DNA of 64,000 bases. It comes from Pseudomonas sp. NBRC 111124. Its GTDB lineage: Bacteria > Pseudomonadota > Gammaproteobacteria > Pseudomonadales > Pseudomonadaceae. Both the position numbers and the translations under genes were made by a program. Positions 34,900 through 45,500 of this stretch are shown in pieces. The stretch covers positions 1-64,000 of the forward strand of contig NZ_BCBA01000039.1 in assembly GCF_001320245.1 (NCBI RefSeq). Reading direction: 5' to 3'. The notes under the pieces are model-generated. The model saw only the letters and a list, made by a program, of their open reading frames with translations. It had not been told where the DNA came from and ran no database searches. Position 1 is the first letter of the stretch. Each line of letters starts with the position of its first letter.

Positions 34900-35898
34900 A
34901 TGACGGCTCTACAGACATTCCTCACCACCCCGTTTCTTGGCACCAGCACCTGGTTGTGGCTGGTGTTCATGGCCATCGTCATCGGTTTGCTGGTGCTCGA
35001 CCTTGGCGTGCTGCACCGCCAGGACCGCGAAATCGAAATGCGCGAGAGCCTGCTGCTGTATTCGGGCTATTTCAGCGTCGGCGTGCTGTTCGGGCTTTGG
35101 GTCTGGCATGAATTGGGCGCGCAGTCGGCGCTGGAGTTCTACACCGGCTTCCTGGTCGAGCAGTCGTTGTCGATGGACAACGTGTTCGTCATGGCGATGA
35201 TCTTCGGCTTCTTCGCCATCCCCCGCCGCTACCAGCACCGCGTGCTGTTCTGGGGCATTCTCGGGGTGGTGTTCCTGCGGGCAATCATGATCGGCGTGGG
35301 TGCGGCGCTGGTGCAGAACTTTGCCTGGGTGCTGTACGTCTTCGGCGCCTTCCTGCTGTTCACCGGGGTGAAGATGGCCCTGTCGAAGGAGGACAGCCAC
35401 CCGGACCTGGCCAACAACCCGATCTTGAAATTCGTCCGTCGGCACATGCGTGTGACCGACCAGATCCACGGCTCGCACTTCTTCGTGAGCCTGACGCCGC
35501 CCGGTGAAAGCAAGGCCCTGCGCTACGCCACACCGCTATTCCTCGCCTTGCTACTGATCGAGCTGGCCGACCTGGTGTTCGCCGTCGACAGCGTGCCTGC
35601 GATCTTCGCCATCACCCAGGACCCGTTCATCGTCTACACCTCCAACATCTTCGCCATCCTCGGCTTGCGCTCGCTGTACTTTGCCTTGTCGGCGCTGATG
35701 CACCGGTTCGTCTACCTCAAGTATGCGCTGGCGCTGGTGCTGATCTTCATTGGCTGCAAGATCTTCTACCACGGCATGGTCGGCAAGGTGCCGGCGTTGC
35801 TGTCGTTGGGGGTCACGTTCGGGTTGTTGCTGGGTGGGGTGGTGGTTTCGTTAGTGAAGACGCGGGGGGAGAAGACGGTGGGTGGCACGGAGTTGTAA
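34900..35898 (+). CDS. TerC-family integral membrane protein (Alx-like)
   Basis: A 332-residue inner-membrane protein with about nine hydrophobic segments and the TerC signatures EQSLSMDNVFVMAMIF (about 84-99) and LADLVFAVDSVPAIFAITQD (about 218-237), whose aspartates are conserved in this metal-exporter family. ATG 34900 has AAGGAGG upstream and is preferred to an open frame from 34807. Relatives such as Alx and MeeF-type proteins export manganese. The leader (34741-34899) has a small ACGGC/GCCGT hairpin but no yybP-ykoY riboswitch core that I can find. Confidence 0.92.
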   Translation: MTALQTFLTTPFLGTSTWLWLVFMAIVIGLLVLDLGVLHRQDREIEMRESLLLYSGYFSVGVLFGLWVWHELGAQSALEFYTGFLVEQSLSMDNVFVMAMIFGFFAIPRRYQHRVLFWGILGVVFLRAIMIGVGAALVQNFAWVLYVFGAFLLFTGVKMALSKEDSHPDLANNPILKFVRRHMRVTDQIHGSHFFVSLTPPGESKALRYATPLFLALLLIELADLVFAVDSVPAIFAITQDPFIVYTSNIFAILGLRSLYFALSALMHRFVYLKYALALVLIFIGCKIFYHGMVGKVPALLSLGVTFGLLLGGVVVSLVKTRGEKTVGGTEL

Positions 35899-35942
35899 CA
35901 GCTAACGGACGGGAAAGACAAGGTTGGGAAGAAGGAGGAAGA

Positions 35943-35956
35943 CCCGCAGATGCGGG
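35943..35956. terminator. Small hairpin between terC and the T6SS operon end
   Basis: CCCGCA/TGCGGG with a 2-nt loop. On the minus strand it is followed by a pyrimidine-rich stretch, so it could end the T6SS transcript. Confidence 0.4.
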
Positions 35957-35978
35957 GCTGATCCAGTCTCAGAGAGTG

Positions 35979-37145
35979 TCACACTGACTTGTCTCCCCGA
36001 AGCGAACGCGCTACGGCCTCCAGCTCGCCGCATGCATCTCGCTGAGGAACCAAGCGAATGTCCACCCGACGATTTTCTGCGCGACCATTCAAGGTGTCGT
36101 TGCTGCTGACCGGTTGACTGGCTGCGACACCTTGGACAGCAAAGCAACTGTCCGGGATATCGCCCATACGCTGCATCCAGTCGCGAACAGCAGAGGCGCG
36201 GGCGCGAGACAGATCGAGATTCTTGGCAGCATCCCCTCGCGCATCCGCATGGCCGGATATGACGATCAACCAGCCAGGCTGGGCCTTGATACCCACCAGT
36301 GCATTGACCAACAGCTTGGTAGAGCCAGGTTTGAGTTCGGCGCTGCCAGGATCGAACAGGTTCAAGCTGTCGAGTTGGATTGGATCGGGCGTAGGGGGTT
36401 CTTTGGCTTGCCTGGCTGCCCACTCTTGCCAGCCTAACCACCCCATGAATGCAATTGTGATCATCAATGTCAGCAACCACGGCAATACGACACGCTTCTG
36501 CGCTGCAGGCTCGAGAAAGAATGTATAAGTCGAAGGCGCAGAAACGACAGCAGCCATGTGAGGCGTGATGGAAGGCTCAGCAACCGTCCCCCAGGTTTGC
36601 AGAGGAAGCGACATTGGCGCCGCTCGGCTTCCCGACACGCGTTGCAGAAGGCTGGCTATCTGATTGCGGAAGACCTGCAGCGACACCAATGGCGCATGAC
36701 CAAGGCGTTCCAAGCGGTGCTCCAGACGGCTCAGCTCGACAACCAGATTGCTCAGCACTGCCGAACTTGACGTGCCCAACTCCACCCTGCGAACCAATGG
36801 ATGCAACTGAGTAAACAGCCATGCAATGAGATCGACGCGAGCGGACGCCTGCACTGGCCACAAGCGCGACCACTCATCGCTCAGTGTCGTGAGCAGCGCC
36901 ACGCCTTCAGTCAAGCCCGCCAACCCCGTGCGGTAGCTACGCGCAAGCACAAAAGCCACCGCGGACTGCAGTTCAACTCCGTTCAGCTCGAAAAGCCGCA
37001 AGCACAGCCCCTCGACTTTTGCCCAGTCCACGTCTGGGCAGGCAGGGTGATTGAGCTTTGCCAACTCACCGTGCAGCATTTTGAACTCATCGAAGTTGCC
37101 CGGATCCCCACCCAGGCGTACACGCATCTCAAAAAGCGCCGTCAT
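35979..37145 (-). CDS. T6SS protein: TssA-like (ImpA_N/VasL) domain fused to OmpA domain
   Basis: A 388-residue protein, last in the T6SS operon. Residues about 1-150 resemble the ImpA_N domain of TssA (LRLFELNGVELQSAVAFVLAR, then GLAGLTEGVALLTTL). A single membrane segment lies near 215-235 (LPWLLTLMITIAFMGWLGW), and an OmpA domain (about 255-375; VISGHADARGDA, RAENRRVDIRLVP) faces the periplasm. It could link baseplate and cell wall. ATG 37145 is preferred over 37166 because GGGGG lies 5 nt before it. Its OmpA domain is strikingly similar to that of the protein at 56613-58352. Confidence 0.82.
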   Translation of the reverse strand: MTALFEMRVRLGGDPGNFDEFKMLHGELAKLNHPACPDVDWAKVEGLCLRLFELNGVELQSAVAFVLARSYRTGLAGLTEGVALLTTLSDEWSRLWPVQASARVDLIAWLFTQLHPLVRRVELGTSSSAVLSNLVVELSRLEHRLERLGHAPLVSLQVFRNQIASLLQRVSGSRAAPMSLPLQTWGTVAEPSITPHMAAVVSAPSTYTFFLEPAAQKRVVLPWLLTLMITIAFMGWLGWQEWAARQAKEPPTPDPIQLDSLNLFDPGSAELKPGSTKLLVNALVGIKAQPGWLIVISGHADARGDAAKNLDLSRARASAVRDWMQRMGDIPDSCFAVQGVAASQPVSSNDTLNGRAENRRVDIRLVPQRDACGELEAVARSLRGDKSV

Positions 37146-37156
37146 CTGGCCCCCTG

Positions 37157-37603
37157 TCAGTTCCATTGCACGGGAAGGTAGCCTTCCTGCTTGAGGTGAC
37201 GCACCACAACCCTGCCTTCGGCGCCGAGTGTGGTCCCAAAGGACGCCCTGCCGCCGCCCTTGATGAGTACGTCAAGGGCATAGTCAAGATGGCCAGGGCG
37301 AGACTGAGGTATCAGCTGAACGCTCACCTGCGCCAGCCGTGGCTCATAACGGCGCAACGTGCGGGCGATGTCGTTCATCAAACCATGGGCTGAAGCCGGT
37401 AGCCCTTGCAACACCGTGCCCATGTCCGGCAAGCCATAGTCGGGCAGATGCGAGAGTGAACCTGCACGGCTGTTGAGAATGCGCTGAATGTTGTCCAGCA
37501 CCGAGAGGGTCAGCTGGTCATCTTCATCCACCTGGTCCAGCGCTAGCTCACCGCGGAAGTTGTGCAACAGGATTTCGTAAAGAGAAGGACTGGCTTCAGG
37601 CAT
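37157..37603 (-). CDS. tssE: T6SS baseplate subunit TssE
   Basis: A 148-residue protein of the gp25-like family. It has LLHNFRGELALDQVDEDDQLTLSVLDNIQRILNSR split over about 13-46, including the conserved SVLDNIQRILNSRAGSL and LPDYGLPDM blocks. TssE forms part of the baseplate wedge that starts sheath assembly. GGAGGG precedes its ATG; the stop overlaps the next gene. Confidence 0.95.
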   Translation of the reverse strand: MPEASPSLYEILLHNFRGELALDQVDEDDQLTLSVLDNIQRILNSRAGSLSHLPDYGLPDMGTVLQGLPASAHGLMNDIARTLRRYEPRLAQVSVQLIPQSRPGHLDYALDVLIKGGGRASFGTTLGAEGRVVVRHLKQEGYLPVQWN

Positions 37604-37606
37604 GCG

Positions 37607-38143
37607 TCAGCCCTCCACGCGCTGTCGGAGCGTCAATCGGTTATCGCCCAGTTCGATTACTCTGGCCTGATCCGGTTCGAGGTCATCCCGCTGCAAGACA
37701 ACGCGCCACGTATTTTCGATAACGTCTGGACTTCGGAACAGAGCAATCACCGCAACGTACCGCGCGTCGCCTTGCAGGGGGGTACTCAGCTGCGCCGCCT
37801 CACCGGGCTTGATCACCACCACGCGTTCATCGAGCAGGTCATCGCGAAGCACACGCTCCCCCTGGCTTAGCAGATCGTCATAGCTGGCGTTCTCCAACAC
37901 CTTGTTGTCCTTCAACTGGTAGACCCGCACCAGCACTGGCACCGACAATCCGCTCATCTCTGCGTCATCGGTATTTATCGCTGACCGGCCGCTGAGATCC
38001 AGATGAAGCGTTTTGACTTGCTTGTAGAAGATCGCCTGGGCAGTAGACGCCGTACCGTCTGCCACCTTTTGTGCAAGGCCACACCCACTCAGAACGGTAA
38101 TCAGCGTTGATGCCGTGAAGCAATTAAAAACGGTACGCCACAT
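37607..38143 (-). CDS. tssJ: T6SS outer-membrane lipoprotein TssJ
   Basis: A 178-residue lipoprotein with a signal ending LITVLSGC (lipidated Cys21). The mature protein has the TssJ beta-sandwich pattern: VPVLVRVYQLKD, FENAS-type loop (VLENASYDDLL), and the VAVIALFRSPD block that contacts TssM. It anchors the membrane complex in the outer membrane. A strong AAGGAGG site sits 6 nt before the ATG. It overlaps the end of tssG. Confidence 0.95.
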   Translation of the reverse strand: MWRTVFNCFTASTLITVLSGCGLAQKVADGTASTAQAIFYKQVKTLHLDLSGRSAINTDDAEMSGLSVPVLVRVYQLKDNKVLENASYDDLLSQGERVLRDDLLDERVVVIKPGEAAQLSTPLQGDARYVAVIALFRSPDVIENTWRVVLQRDDLEPDQARVIELGDNRLTLRQRVEG

Positions 38144-39221
38144 GCTGTACCTCCTTCCTGCAAGGGTTCGGCTGCAGACCTTGATATCGGCCCAGGTTGA
38201 TCGTGATCGTGTCGTCTTGGGGCGATGCGAGCACGCCCTCTGCCCGCCTCAGTACAGCGGTCATGCCAAGCATCGACCGAGTACGTCCTAGTACAGGAGC
38301 CGGCACCATCTCGCGTGGGATTGAGAGCTGTAGCAACGCTGTGCAACGCCAGCCCAGATACACCTCAAGCAACACCCGCAAATCGGCGCTCAACCGGCCC
38401 CCAGGAAGCCATTCACGCGCTTCATCCCGGTCTTCGGTCCACAGTTGCAGGCGCAGCTGGCTGTTCGCGTCGTGCCCGACAGCGCCCAACGGCATGCCCT
38501 GGCCCAACGTCACCGGATGCTCCGGCGCAAGGCTGGCGGGCTGCTCAAACACAACGCTCTGCGGCCAATGCCCAGTCACGTGCGTATCTGTATGCGGCGC
38601 CAACAACTTCACCAACGCACCAATCCCTTCCGCGTTGCGCGTGGGTAGACGCATCACGCTGAGCAGTGCCAGAAAACGTGACATCGGTGTGGCGATACGC
38701 TCTGCCGTACCGGGAATGCCCAGCCCGATCAAACCCAAGAGACACTGTGAAGTGGCATCGCGCCCGCCCGGCTCGAACGTTGCCGGGTAGGAGTACTTGC
38801 GCCAGATCCGGTAGAACTGGGTGAACAGCCGATGGTTGAAGATATCGAGAAAGTGCTCTAGCGCCTCATGGCCTTCGCGCCGCTGGGCAATATCATCCAG
38901 ATAGGCCGTAGGCAAAGGAGAGTCGACCCCATACAAACCCAACAGCCGGGTGCGTACTGTCAACGGTCGGTCTGGACAAGCTTCGTCGATTTCAATGGCC
39001 TTCAACTCCCCTGCCGGGAATCCCATTCCAGGGTCTGGGCGGAACCTGACCCGGTCATCGCCGGGATGTGCAGTACTGCCCAGCGGTGGTTGTTCAGCCA
39101 GCACCTGCTCCAACACTTGGCAGAAGCGGTAGACATTAGCCGTCGACACCTGTTCAGCCAGCGCCTGGAGGATGCCCTCCGCCTTCAACCGGGAATACGC
39201 TGACTGTGATGTTCGTTCCAT
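38124..39221 (-). CDS. tssG: T6SS baseplate subunit TssG
   Basis: A 365-residue baseplate protein with the family features FCQVLEQVLAEQPPLG, RVRFRPDPGMGFPAGELK and FLDIFNHRLFTQFYRIWRK, split here across residues 30-160. It assembles with TssF and TssE into the wedge. ATG 39221 with GGGGAGG upstream is preferred over 39269; it overlaps the tssF end by 37 bp. Confidence 0.94.
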   Translation of the reverse strand: MERTSQSAYSRLKAEGILQALAEQVSTANVYRFCQVLEQVLAEQPPLGSTAHPGDDRVRFRPDPGMGFPAGELKAIEIDEACPDRPLTVRTRLLGLYGVDSPLPTAYLDDIAQRREGHEALEHFLDIFNHRLFTQFYRIWRKYSYPATFEPGGRDATSQCLLGLIGLGIPGTAERIATPMSRFLALLSVMRLPTRNAEGIGALVKLLAPHTDTHVTGHWPQSVVFEQPASLAPEHPVTLGQGMPLGAVGHDANSQLRLQLWTEDRDEAREWLPGGRLSADLRVLLEVYLGWRCTALLQLSIPREMVPAPVLGRTRSMLGMTAVLRRAEGVLASPQDDTITINLGRYQGLQPNPCRKEVQHVAYRF

Positions 39222-40954
39222 CGCAGGCACCTCCCCGTCGGCTGCAGAATCATGGTCAGTTGCGTGCACAAGTGAATGTCGGCATACAGAGCGAAGAACC
39301 GGCTGAGCATTTCACCGAACAGGCATATGTCGCCCTCCCCTGAAAAACCGTTGCTATCGACCGTCACCTCGATATCCACGCCTCGCAGCAAGAAGCCTTT
39401 TTCGAACCGCTGGATCAGGTGATGCTTGACGTCAACAATGGCTTCCAAACGGCGGCGGTTGGTTTCGCTGCCCGTCCACTCGTACAAGGCCAACGTGCCA
39501 CGCAGTACTTCAGCACTGTTGAGCATCGGCAGGAAATTCGATCCCAGGTGGCTGAGTACTCGCCAGTGAAAACGATCGCGATTGGGTGGGTAGCACGGTA
39601 GTGTCGGCGCGGTCAGGTTGCGCACTCGCAAACCTGCCTGGGTGGACTGCGCCGTAGCATCGAGCAAGGTGCTGCGCAAGGCTTTGCGCGGCAGCTGACC
39701 ATTGGTACCGGTCAGGCGCAACGACAGGCTTTTGCGATTGAGCAGCACATCCTTGTCGAAGCCCTCCCCACCAAGGATCAACCAGGTGTCATGCAGACCA
39801 TTGGCTCCACGCCTCAAACGGGTATGGAAGTAGCGTTCGGGGGCCTCATCGCGAAGCATCCCCCCTTTGTGGCGAAAGCTGCTGAAAGGCACGTAGTCCT
39901 GACGCACGCTGTCCTTCGTTCCGGAAACCTTGTCTACCGAGTAGATTTCTGTGTGACCGTCCTGCAAGCGCATTGGGCGCAGCAAGTATTCATTCTGCAA
40001 TGGGTCCAGGGTGAGCGGGTCCGCCTCCAGTGCGAACAGGTTGATCACGGGAACCGCGTGCAGACGAATGTGCTCCTGCGTGGGCGTAAATGTATGCGAC
40101 CAGGTCTCACTGAGCACGACTTCAAGTTCGAACCACGGCGCGTCCGCAGGTAGCGCGAGCGAATCCAGGCCGCAGAGCGTCACGAACATGAATTTCTCAC
40201 GGAACGTGAAGTACTCCAGCAACAGCTGATAACCACTGAACGCGCTGTCGCCTTTAGGCCAAAGGCGATCATCGTCGGCAAAACCCTTTGGCTTGAAGTG
40301 CCCCGCGAATGCCTTGCGCTCCGACGCACCTGGTAAACGCACATGCAGCGCCTGCATGTTCAATGTCAGCGCCTGATGAAGCACACTGGCAAGCGCTGCG
40401 TCGGCGTTCAGATACAAGGGGATATGCGCGAGGTCGAGTTGATCCCAGTTGGCCAGTGCTCCACGCGCGAAACGTAGGCGTAGAACTGCACGCCCATCTG
40501 GCTCATGGTCAAGTCGCACGGTTTCCAGATTGAGCGGCCGTAGGGTCAAATCCTGGGTGGTGGAGTAGCGGCAGCGGGTACGATGTTGCCCCACCGGCTG
40601 TGACAGCACCTGAAAACCTCTTGCAACCGCCTCGCAGCCTTTCATCTGGCTGACATCTGGCATCAGTTCGACGATGGCCAGTGATGGGATGGTGCGCAAG
40701 TAGTGGGGCCACAGGAGACTCACCAGCCCCTCGGTCAGCTCGGGCAAGTCATCGTCCAATTTCTCACGCAGGCGCCCCATCAGGAATGCAAAGCCTTCGA
40801 ACAAGCGCTCGACAAAGGGGTCTTCAGCGCCGGGCTTGTCCAGGTTGAGCTGCGCCGCACGGTCCGGAAATGCCTGGGCAAACGCCTTGCCCGCTTCGCG
40901 CAGGTAGCGCATTTCAGCGTCGAAGTAACGCAGGGTTGGGTTGTCCGTAGTCAA
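39185..40954 (-). CDS. tssF: T6SS baseplate subunit TssF
   Basis: A protein of about 589 residues, the largest wedge component. The start reads TDNPTLRYFDAEMRYLREAGKAFAQ, and PFVERLFEGFAFLMGRLREKLDDD and LWPHYLRTIPSL are family blocks. The start is uncertain: TTG 40954 has AGGAA 6 nt upstream, whereas GTG 40987 adds 11 residues but has no ribosome site. Transcribed with tssA upstream and tssG downstream. Confidence 0.93.
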   Translation of the reverse strand: MTTDNPTLRYFDAEMRYLREAGKAFAQAFPDRAAQLNLDKPGAEDPFVERLFEGFAFLMGRLREKLDDDLPELTEGLVSLLWPHYLRTIPSLAIVELMPDVSQMKGCEAVARGFQVLSQPVGQHRTRCRYSTTQDLTLRPLNLETVRLDHEPDGRAVLRLRFARGALANWDQLDLAHIPLYLNADAALASVLHQALTLNMQALHVRLPGASERKAFAGHFKPKGFADDDRLWPKGDSAFSGYQLLLEYFTFREKFMFVTLCGLDSLALPADAPWFELEVVLSETWSHTFTPTQEHIRLHAVPVINLFALEADPLTLDPLQNEYLLRPMRLQDGHTEIYSVDKVSGTKDSVRQDYVPFSSFRHKGGMLRDEAPERYFHTRLRRGANGLHDTWLILGGEGFDKDVLLNRKSLSLRLTGTNGQLPRKALRSTLLDATAQSTQAGLRVRNLTAPTLPCYPPNRDRFHWRVLSHLGSNFLPMLNSAEVLRGTLALYEWTGSETNRRRLEAIVDVKHHLIQRFEKGFLLRGVDIEVTVDSNGFSGEGDICLFGEMLSRFFALYADIHLCTQLTMILQPTGRCLRWNEHHSQRIPG

Positions 40955-40977
40955 AACAGATTCCTGATCAAAATGAA

Positions 40978-42564
40978 TTAGCTGCACAGCACTGCAGCAC
41001 GTACCGGGTCAATGGATACGAGGGCTGCCAGCTGATGTTCCATTTGCCGCGCCAACGCAGGCCGGTCAGCGTCGTTGCGCTGGGCCTTCAAACGCAGCAG
41101 CTTCAGCAACCGCGCCTTGACCTCGAAGAACAGGTCAGACTCCCAGTCGGCAAAGGTGTGGCGTTGCGCGGCAGCGTCCAGCTCAGTGAACAAATGAATG
41201 GCCAGCTCGGCCTTGCCGCACTGCTCAGCCACCCGCGCCATCAGCAACCGCAGCAACCAACGCTGCCGCCCGGTCTGTACATCGGGTCGGTTCGCCAGCC
41301 ACGCCAGCGCCTGCTCCACACCCTCAGCATCCGCTTGCGCCAGTGCCTCGGGTTCCAGTGCGAGTATTTCGCACGCAACCGCCGACAGTGCGGGGGCCGC
41401 TGCGGGCAGCCATTGATCTGGGCGGTTTCCGCTGACCTGCTGGTTGATCCACTCACGCGTGGCTTCACCAGCGAATGGCGAGCCATCGCTCCAACACAGC
41501 AGCTCCACGCCCGGCAGACGTTGCAGCAGCATGGACATATCGTGTTTGACGATATCCGCCCAGTTCTTGTGAGGCTCAGCCGATTTGCTCAGTGCCTGAT
41601 GGAGGTACCATTGCAGATCCAACCAGAAGTGGTTGACGCCTTCGGCATACATCTGCTCGACCAAGTCAATCAGCTCGCTCCAGCTTTGCTGCAAGTGCAA
41701 GCGCTTTAGCTGTGCGCGATACTCGCCGCGAGGCGGCGCCAGGCGGGTGATCCCCTGGGCATTTTGCGGCGGCACCTGATGCACGGTGTCCCAACGCAAG
41801 CTCTTCATCAGTCGATGCGCTGCCAACCACCCTTCGGGTTGTTCACGCAGGTAGCTGGCCAGGCCCCGGCCACTGTCCAGCAAATCGCGACCGGACTTGA
41901 TGGGTGATACGCTCGGGCCAGGGGCGCTACTTCTCAGCGGTGAATCACTGCTGGTCTGCGGGACGATTGCATCAACACCTCCCGACACGGCGAGTCGGGT
42001 GTTGAGGGCGCCGTACAAGGCGTCCAGCCGCGGTCGCTGGTCTTCTGGCCAATGGCTGAAGCCGTGCTCCAGCCACACCAACGCAGCCACCGTTCGCTCG
42101 CTTTCAGCCTTGACCACCTGAGGGTACAGCGACAGGCTTGCCAGGACCCTGCTGCCGGCAAGCCACTCCAAGGCCATCTTGCGGCTATTGGGGCGCACCG
42201 GCAGGATGTCGCAGGCATAGCGTTCCATCAGCGCCGCCAGCAAACTCAGGCCATCAGCCAAACCGGCCTCACCGTCCCGGTGCAAGCGGGCCCACAGGTA
42301 GTAAGTGGCAACGCGAAGGTCCTTGCAGGACTGCTGGAGCAGCTTCTGCGCCAGTTGCGCCACAAGATCGACATCCGCCCCGGAGAGTTTGTTGACCTCT
42401 TCGCGCATGCGCTGGAAATCGTCGTCGTAGCCCGGGTCCTTTCCCACCGCTACATCAACGCTGATGGGCGTTAGCCAAGGTTCCCAGGATTCGCTGTGTT
42501 TGCGGGCTATGACGAGTGGCTCGCTGGCGGGCAAACAGCTTTCGACCAGGCTTTTCAGGCTCAT
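40978..42564 (-). CDS. tssA: T6SS TssA
   Basis: A 528-residue TssA: N-terminal ImpA_N domain (about 30-170; CKDLRVATYYLWARLHRDGE, RPNSRKMALEWLAG), a proline/serine-rich linker near 205-225, and a long helical C-terminus (LHLQQSWSELIDLVEQMYAEG, about 292-312) of the VasJ type. TssA primes and caps sheath polymerisation. It overlaps tssM by 4 bp. Confidence 0.92.
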   Translation of the reverse strand: MSLKSLVESCLPASEPLVIARKHSESWEPWLTPISVDVAVGKDPGYDDDFQRMREEVNKLSGADVDLVAQLAQKLLQQSCKDLRVATYYLWARLHRDGEAGLADGLSLLAALMERYACDILPVRPNSRKMALEWLAGSRVLASLSLYPQVVKAESERTVAALVWLEHGFSHWPEDQRPRLDALYGALNTRLAVSGGVDAIVPQTSSDSPLRSSAPGPSVSPIKSGRDLLDSGRGLASYLREQPEGWLAAHRLMKSLRWDTVHQVPPQNAQGITRLAPPRGEYRAQLKRLHLQQSWSELIDLVEQMYAEGVNHFWLDLQWYLHQALSKSAEPHKNWADIVKHDMSMLLQRLPGVELLCWSDGSPFAGEATREWINQQVSGNRPDQWLPAAAPALSAVACEILALEPEALAQADAEGVEQALAWLANRPDVQTGRQRWLLRLLMARVAEQCGKAELAIHLFTELDAAAQRHTFADWESDLFFEVKARLLKLLRLKAQRNDADRPALARQMEHQLAALVSIDPVRAAVLCS

Positions 42565-45500
42565 TCGATGCCCCCATTCTGCGTGTACCGCGGGGTATCA
42601 CGGCCCTCTACCAGAAAGATCTCTCGCGGCAAGCTGAACCCGCGCAACTTGAGCAGTGCCAGCGGCCCTTCGCCCAACTCCGTGCGCAGGTGCCAGGTCA
42701 GGCCCAGGCCATCTGGCGCATCCAGCACGACCCGAAAACGACTGTCGCCATCGTCGAGCGCCATGACGTTGGCCTGCTCCAGCAGACGAATCAGCCCCCA
42801 AGTGCCCTGGTAGTCCGCGAATAGACGCTCGCCAGTGTGGACGCTGCTCCACGTCAGGCTTATACCCGGATGGTCGCCCTGCCCTGGCCAGCGAAAGCGT
42901 TGCCAGCTTTCTCGCTGGTTGAAGTAGTGGTGCTTCTCACCATTGAGTACGAAGGTGGTTTGCACCACATCACGCACAGGTTTGCCTTGCAGCTCGAAGC
43001 TCAAGCCCATACCGCCATCGGTGTACAGCACATCGGCCAGCTGGCTCAGCTGATTGATCGCGGTGAGAAAGTCCGGGTTGAAACGCAGCCCCTGGCTTTG
43101 CCGCGCGTCGGCCACCCAGCGGCTACCTTCCTTGCGTAGGAGCCCCGTGAGCTGCTGAGCCAGGAACTGCTCGATCCGCCCGGAATCTGCACGGATCATC
43201 TGCCCCAGCATGGGCAAGGAAGCGTCACTGCTGGTGGCGGCGAAGGGATAACGGCCGCTGAAAGCGCCTTGCCATTCATCGACGATCGCGCGCTGCCAGG
43301 CCCGGTTGAGGCCGGCCGACGACGGCTGCAGAATCTGTTGCCAGGCCTGATCCAGCGGCTGCACGAACAGCGTGTTGGCCGCTGGCCCCCAGTCGGCGCC
43401 GAGGCTGGCGGCGATCAGGTTGCCATAGGCCTGGGTATCGGTCAGGTTCGCACCTTTGCCCTGGAATACCGTCTGCGCCAAGGTCTGAATCATCGCCTCG
43501 GGATCGGGCGCATTGACCACCTGCTGCAGCTTCAATCGCACGCCAGTGACCCGGGTGAGGAAGGCTTGCAGGCTCAGGCGGCCATCGACTGATCGCCCTT
43601 CAGACTCCTCGCCCAGCAACGCCATCAAGGGGCTAAAAGTACTGTCGAGCGGGCCGCTGGGTGTTTGGGGAAGTTGATCGATGATCGGTGCTGCTTTTTG
43701 CCCCACCAGCTTCTGTGCGGATTCGATCAGCGAATCGGCCAGGGCCTGGCCACGAACGCCGGCCTGGCCCTGGTAACTCAACGTGTTCATCAAGGTGATC
43801 AGCGGCGACTGACGCACGTCACTCATCAGCGTCAACTGTGCAATCACATCGCTCAGGCTCTGGCCCTGCTGCCAGCGCAGGCTATTGAGGAAGCCCAGCC
43901 AGGCACTGCTGTAATCATGGAAGTAGCGGGTGGTCAGCCGCTCCCTGAGTTGATCGGGGCTGAGCGCCTTGGCGATGTCGTTAGGGTGGTCGCTGAGTAC
44001 CCAGTCGATCTCTTCACGCCGCGCCTGCGCCGCGTCCTCGATGGCTGCACGGACCTGCCCTTCCCAGGCTTGGCGAGTGAATACACCGGGGACCTGTTCT
44101 GCACTGGCGAACAGGGCGCTTGCATCGGTGTCGCCGACCATCTGTTGCAAGCCCAACGCCGGGTAGTGGTTCGCCGCAGTGTCGAGGACCTGCTGGTACA
44201 GGCTGCTTTCAGCGTTTCGTTGTCCCAGCTCGCGCAGCAACACCTGGCGTGTTTGGGCGATCAACCTCGGGTCGGCCTTGATCGCCCAGTCAGGGTGCTC
44301 AGGCAGATGCTCGCCGTAGAACGTCCACAATGCCGGTTCGGCAGCGCCCAGGGTCTGGGCCAAGAACGCGGCATCAGCCTTTTCCGGGCGCGCCAGCATC
44401 AGATAGGCTTTGAGGTAGTTGTACGTCTGCTGTGCCTGCTTGGCGCGCTGAGGGCTCGCAGGAGGCAAGTTGACCAACGCCTTGAGCCGTTTTTCCAGCT
44501 CAGCGACGGCTGGGTCACGGAGCAGTTGGTTATTGGCCTGCGTATAGAGGGGCCACACCGCTTCACGCAGCTCGTGCGACCGGTTCAGGCCAAAGCGCTG
44601 ATACCACGGTGCGCCGTGTTCTGATCGATAGTCCAGGCGGGAGAGTTCGCGCACCAGCTCGCCCAGTGCCTGTTTGGTATCGATGCCTGCTACAGGCTGC
44701 TGCAACGCGCTGTACGCCGCCGCGATCTGACCGACTTCGGCACGGTTGCTGGCAAAGGACAACAACAAGCCGATGCCCCAGATGGAGGCCAGGCCCAGTG
44801 CAGAAACGTAGGCGACTCTGGCGGGGTGCCAGCCCAGTCGTCGGGCTCGGGCGGAGCGATCGTCGAGGATCCCTGACCATGCTGGGTCTTCAGGCCAGTG
44901 ATGATCCGCGCGAAGGTTGTTCTGGAGTCGCAGCGGTAAGCTGAACCACACTCCACGCAACCAAACGTCGCGTCGCCGGAACAGCGCGGATAATGCAGCG
45001 CACCATGCGGAGACACCCTCGGTCGCAACATCGCGTGACAATCGAAGCAAGAAATCATGATCAGGGTCTTTTTGAAGCTGCGATAGACCCTGCTCACGTA
45101 AGGGTTGTGCGAGCATGCCTAAGTGGTCGGCGAGCCGCACTGGCGATAATGGTACCGGGAGCATGCAGCCTACCGCTCCGATTTCGCGCGCGTGCTGCGG
45201 CCACATACTGTCGCAGACCTGCCACACATGCAGCAGCAATTGGCAGCGTAGGGTTTTGGCCAGATTCTGCAAACGACGAACGCTATCGTTCATCGCGCTC
45301 ACGTTATTGCTTTGGTCTTTGTTCAACACCCAGACCACCCCATTGAGCGCACGGTTGCGGCATAGGCCGCGCCACTGCAAAAGCAACGCGTCTTGCGGTT
45401 CACCTTGGATGCTGCCGGCCCACAGCAGCACGGTGTTTTGCCCTTCCAGCCAACGCTGCTCGCTCAACCCAGGGGCAATCGCCTCGATCTGCTCAGACTC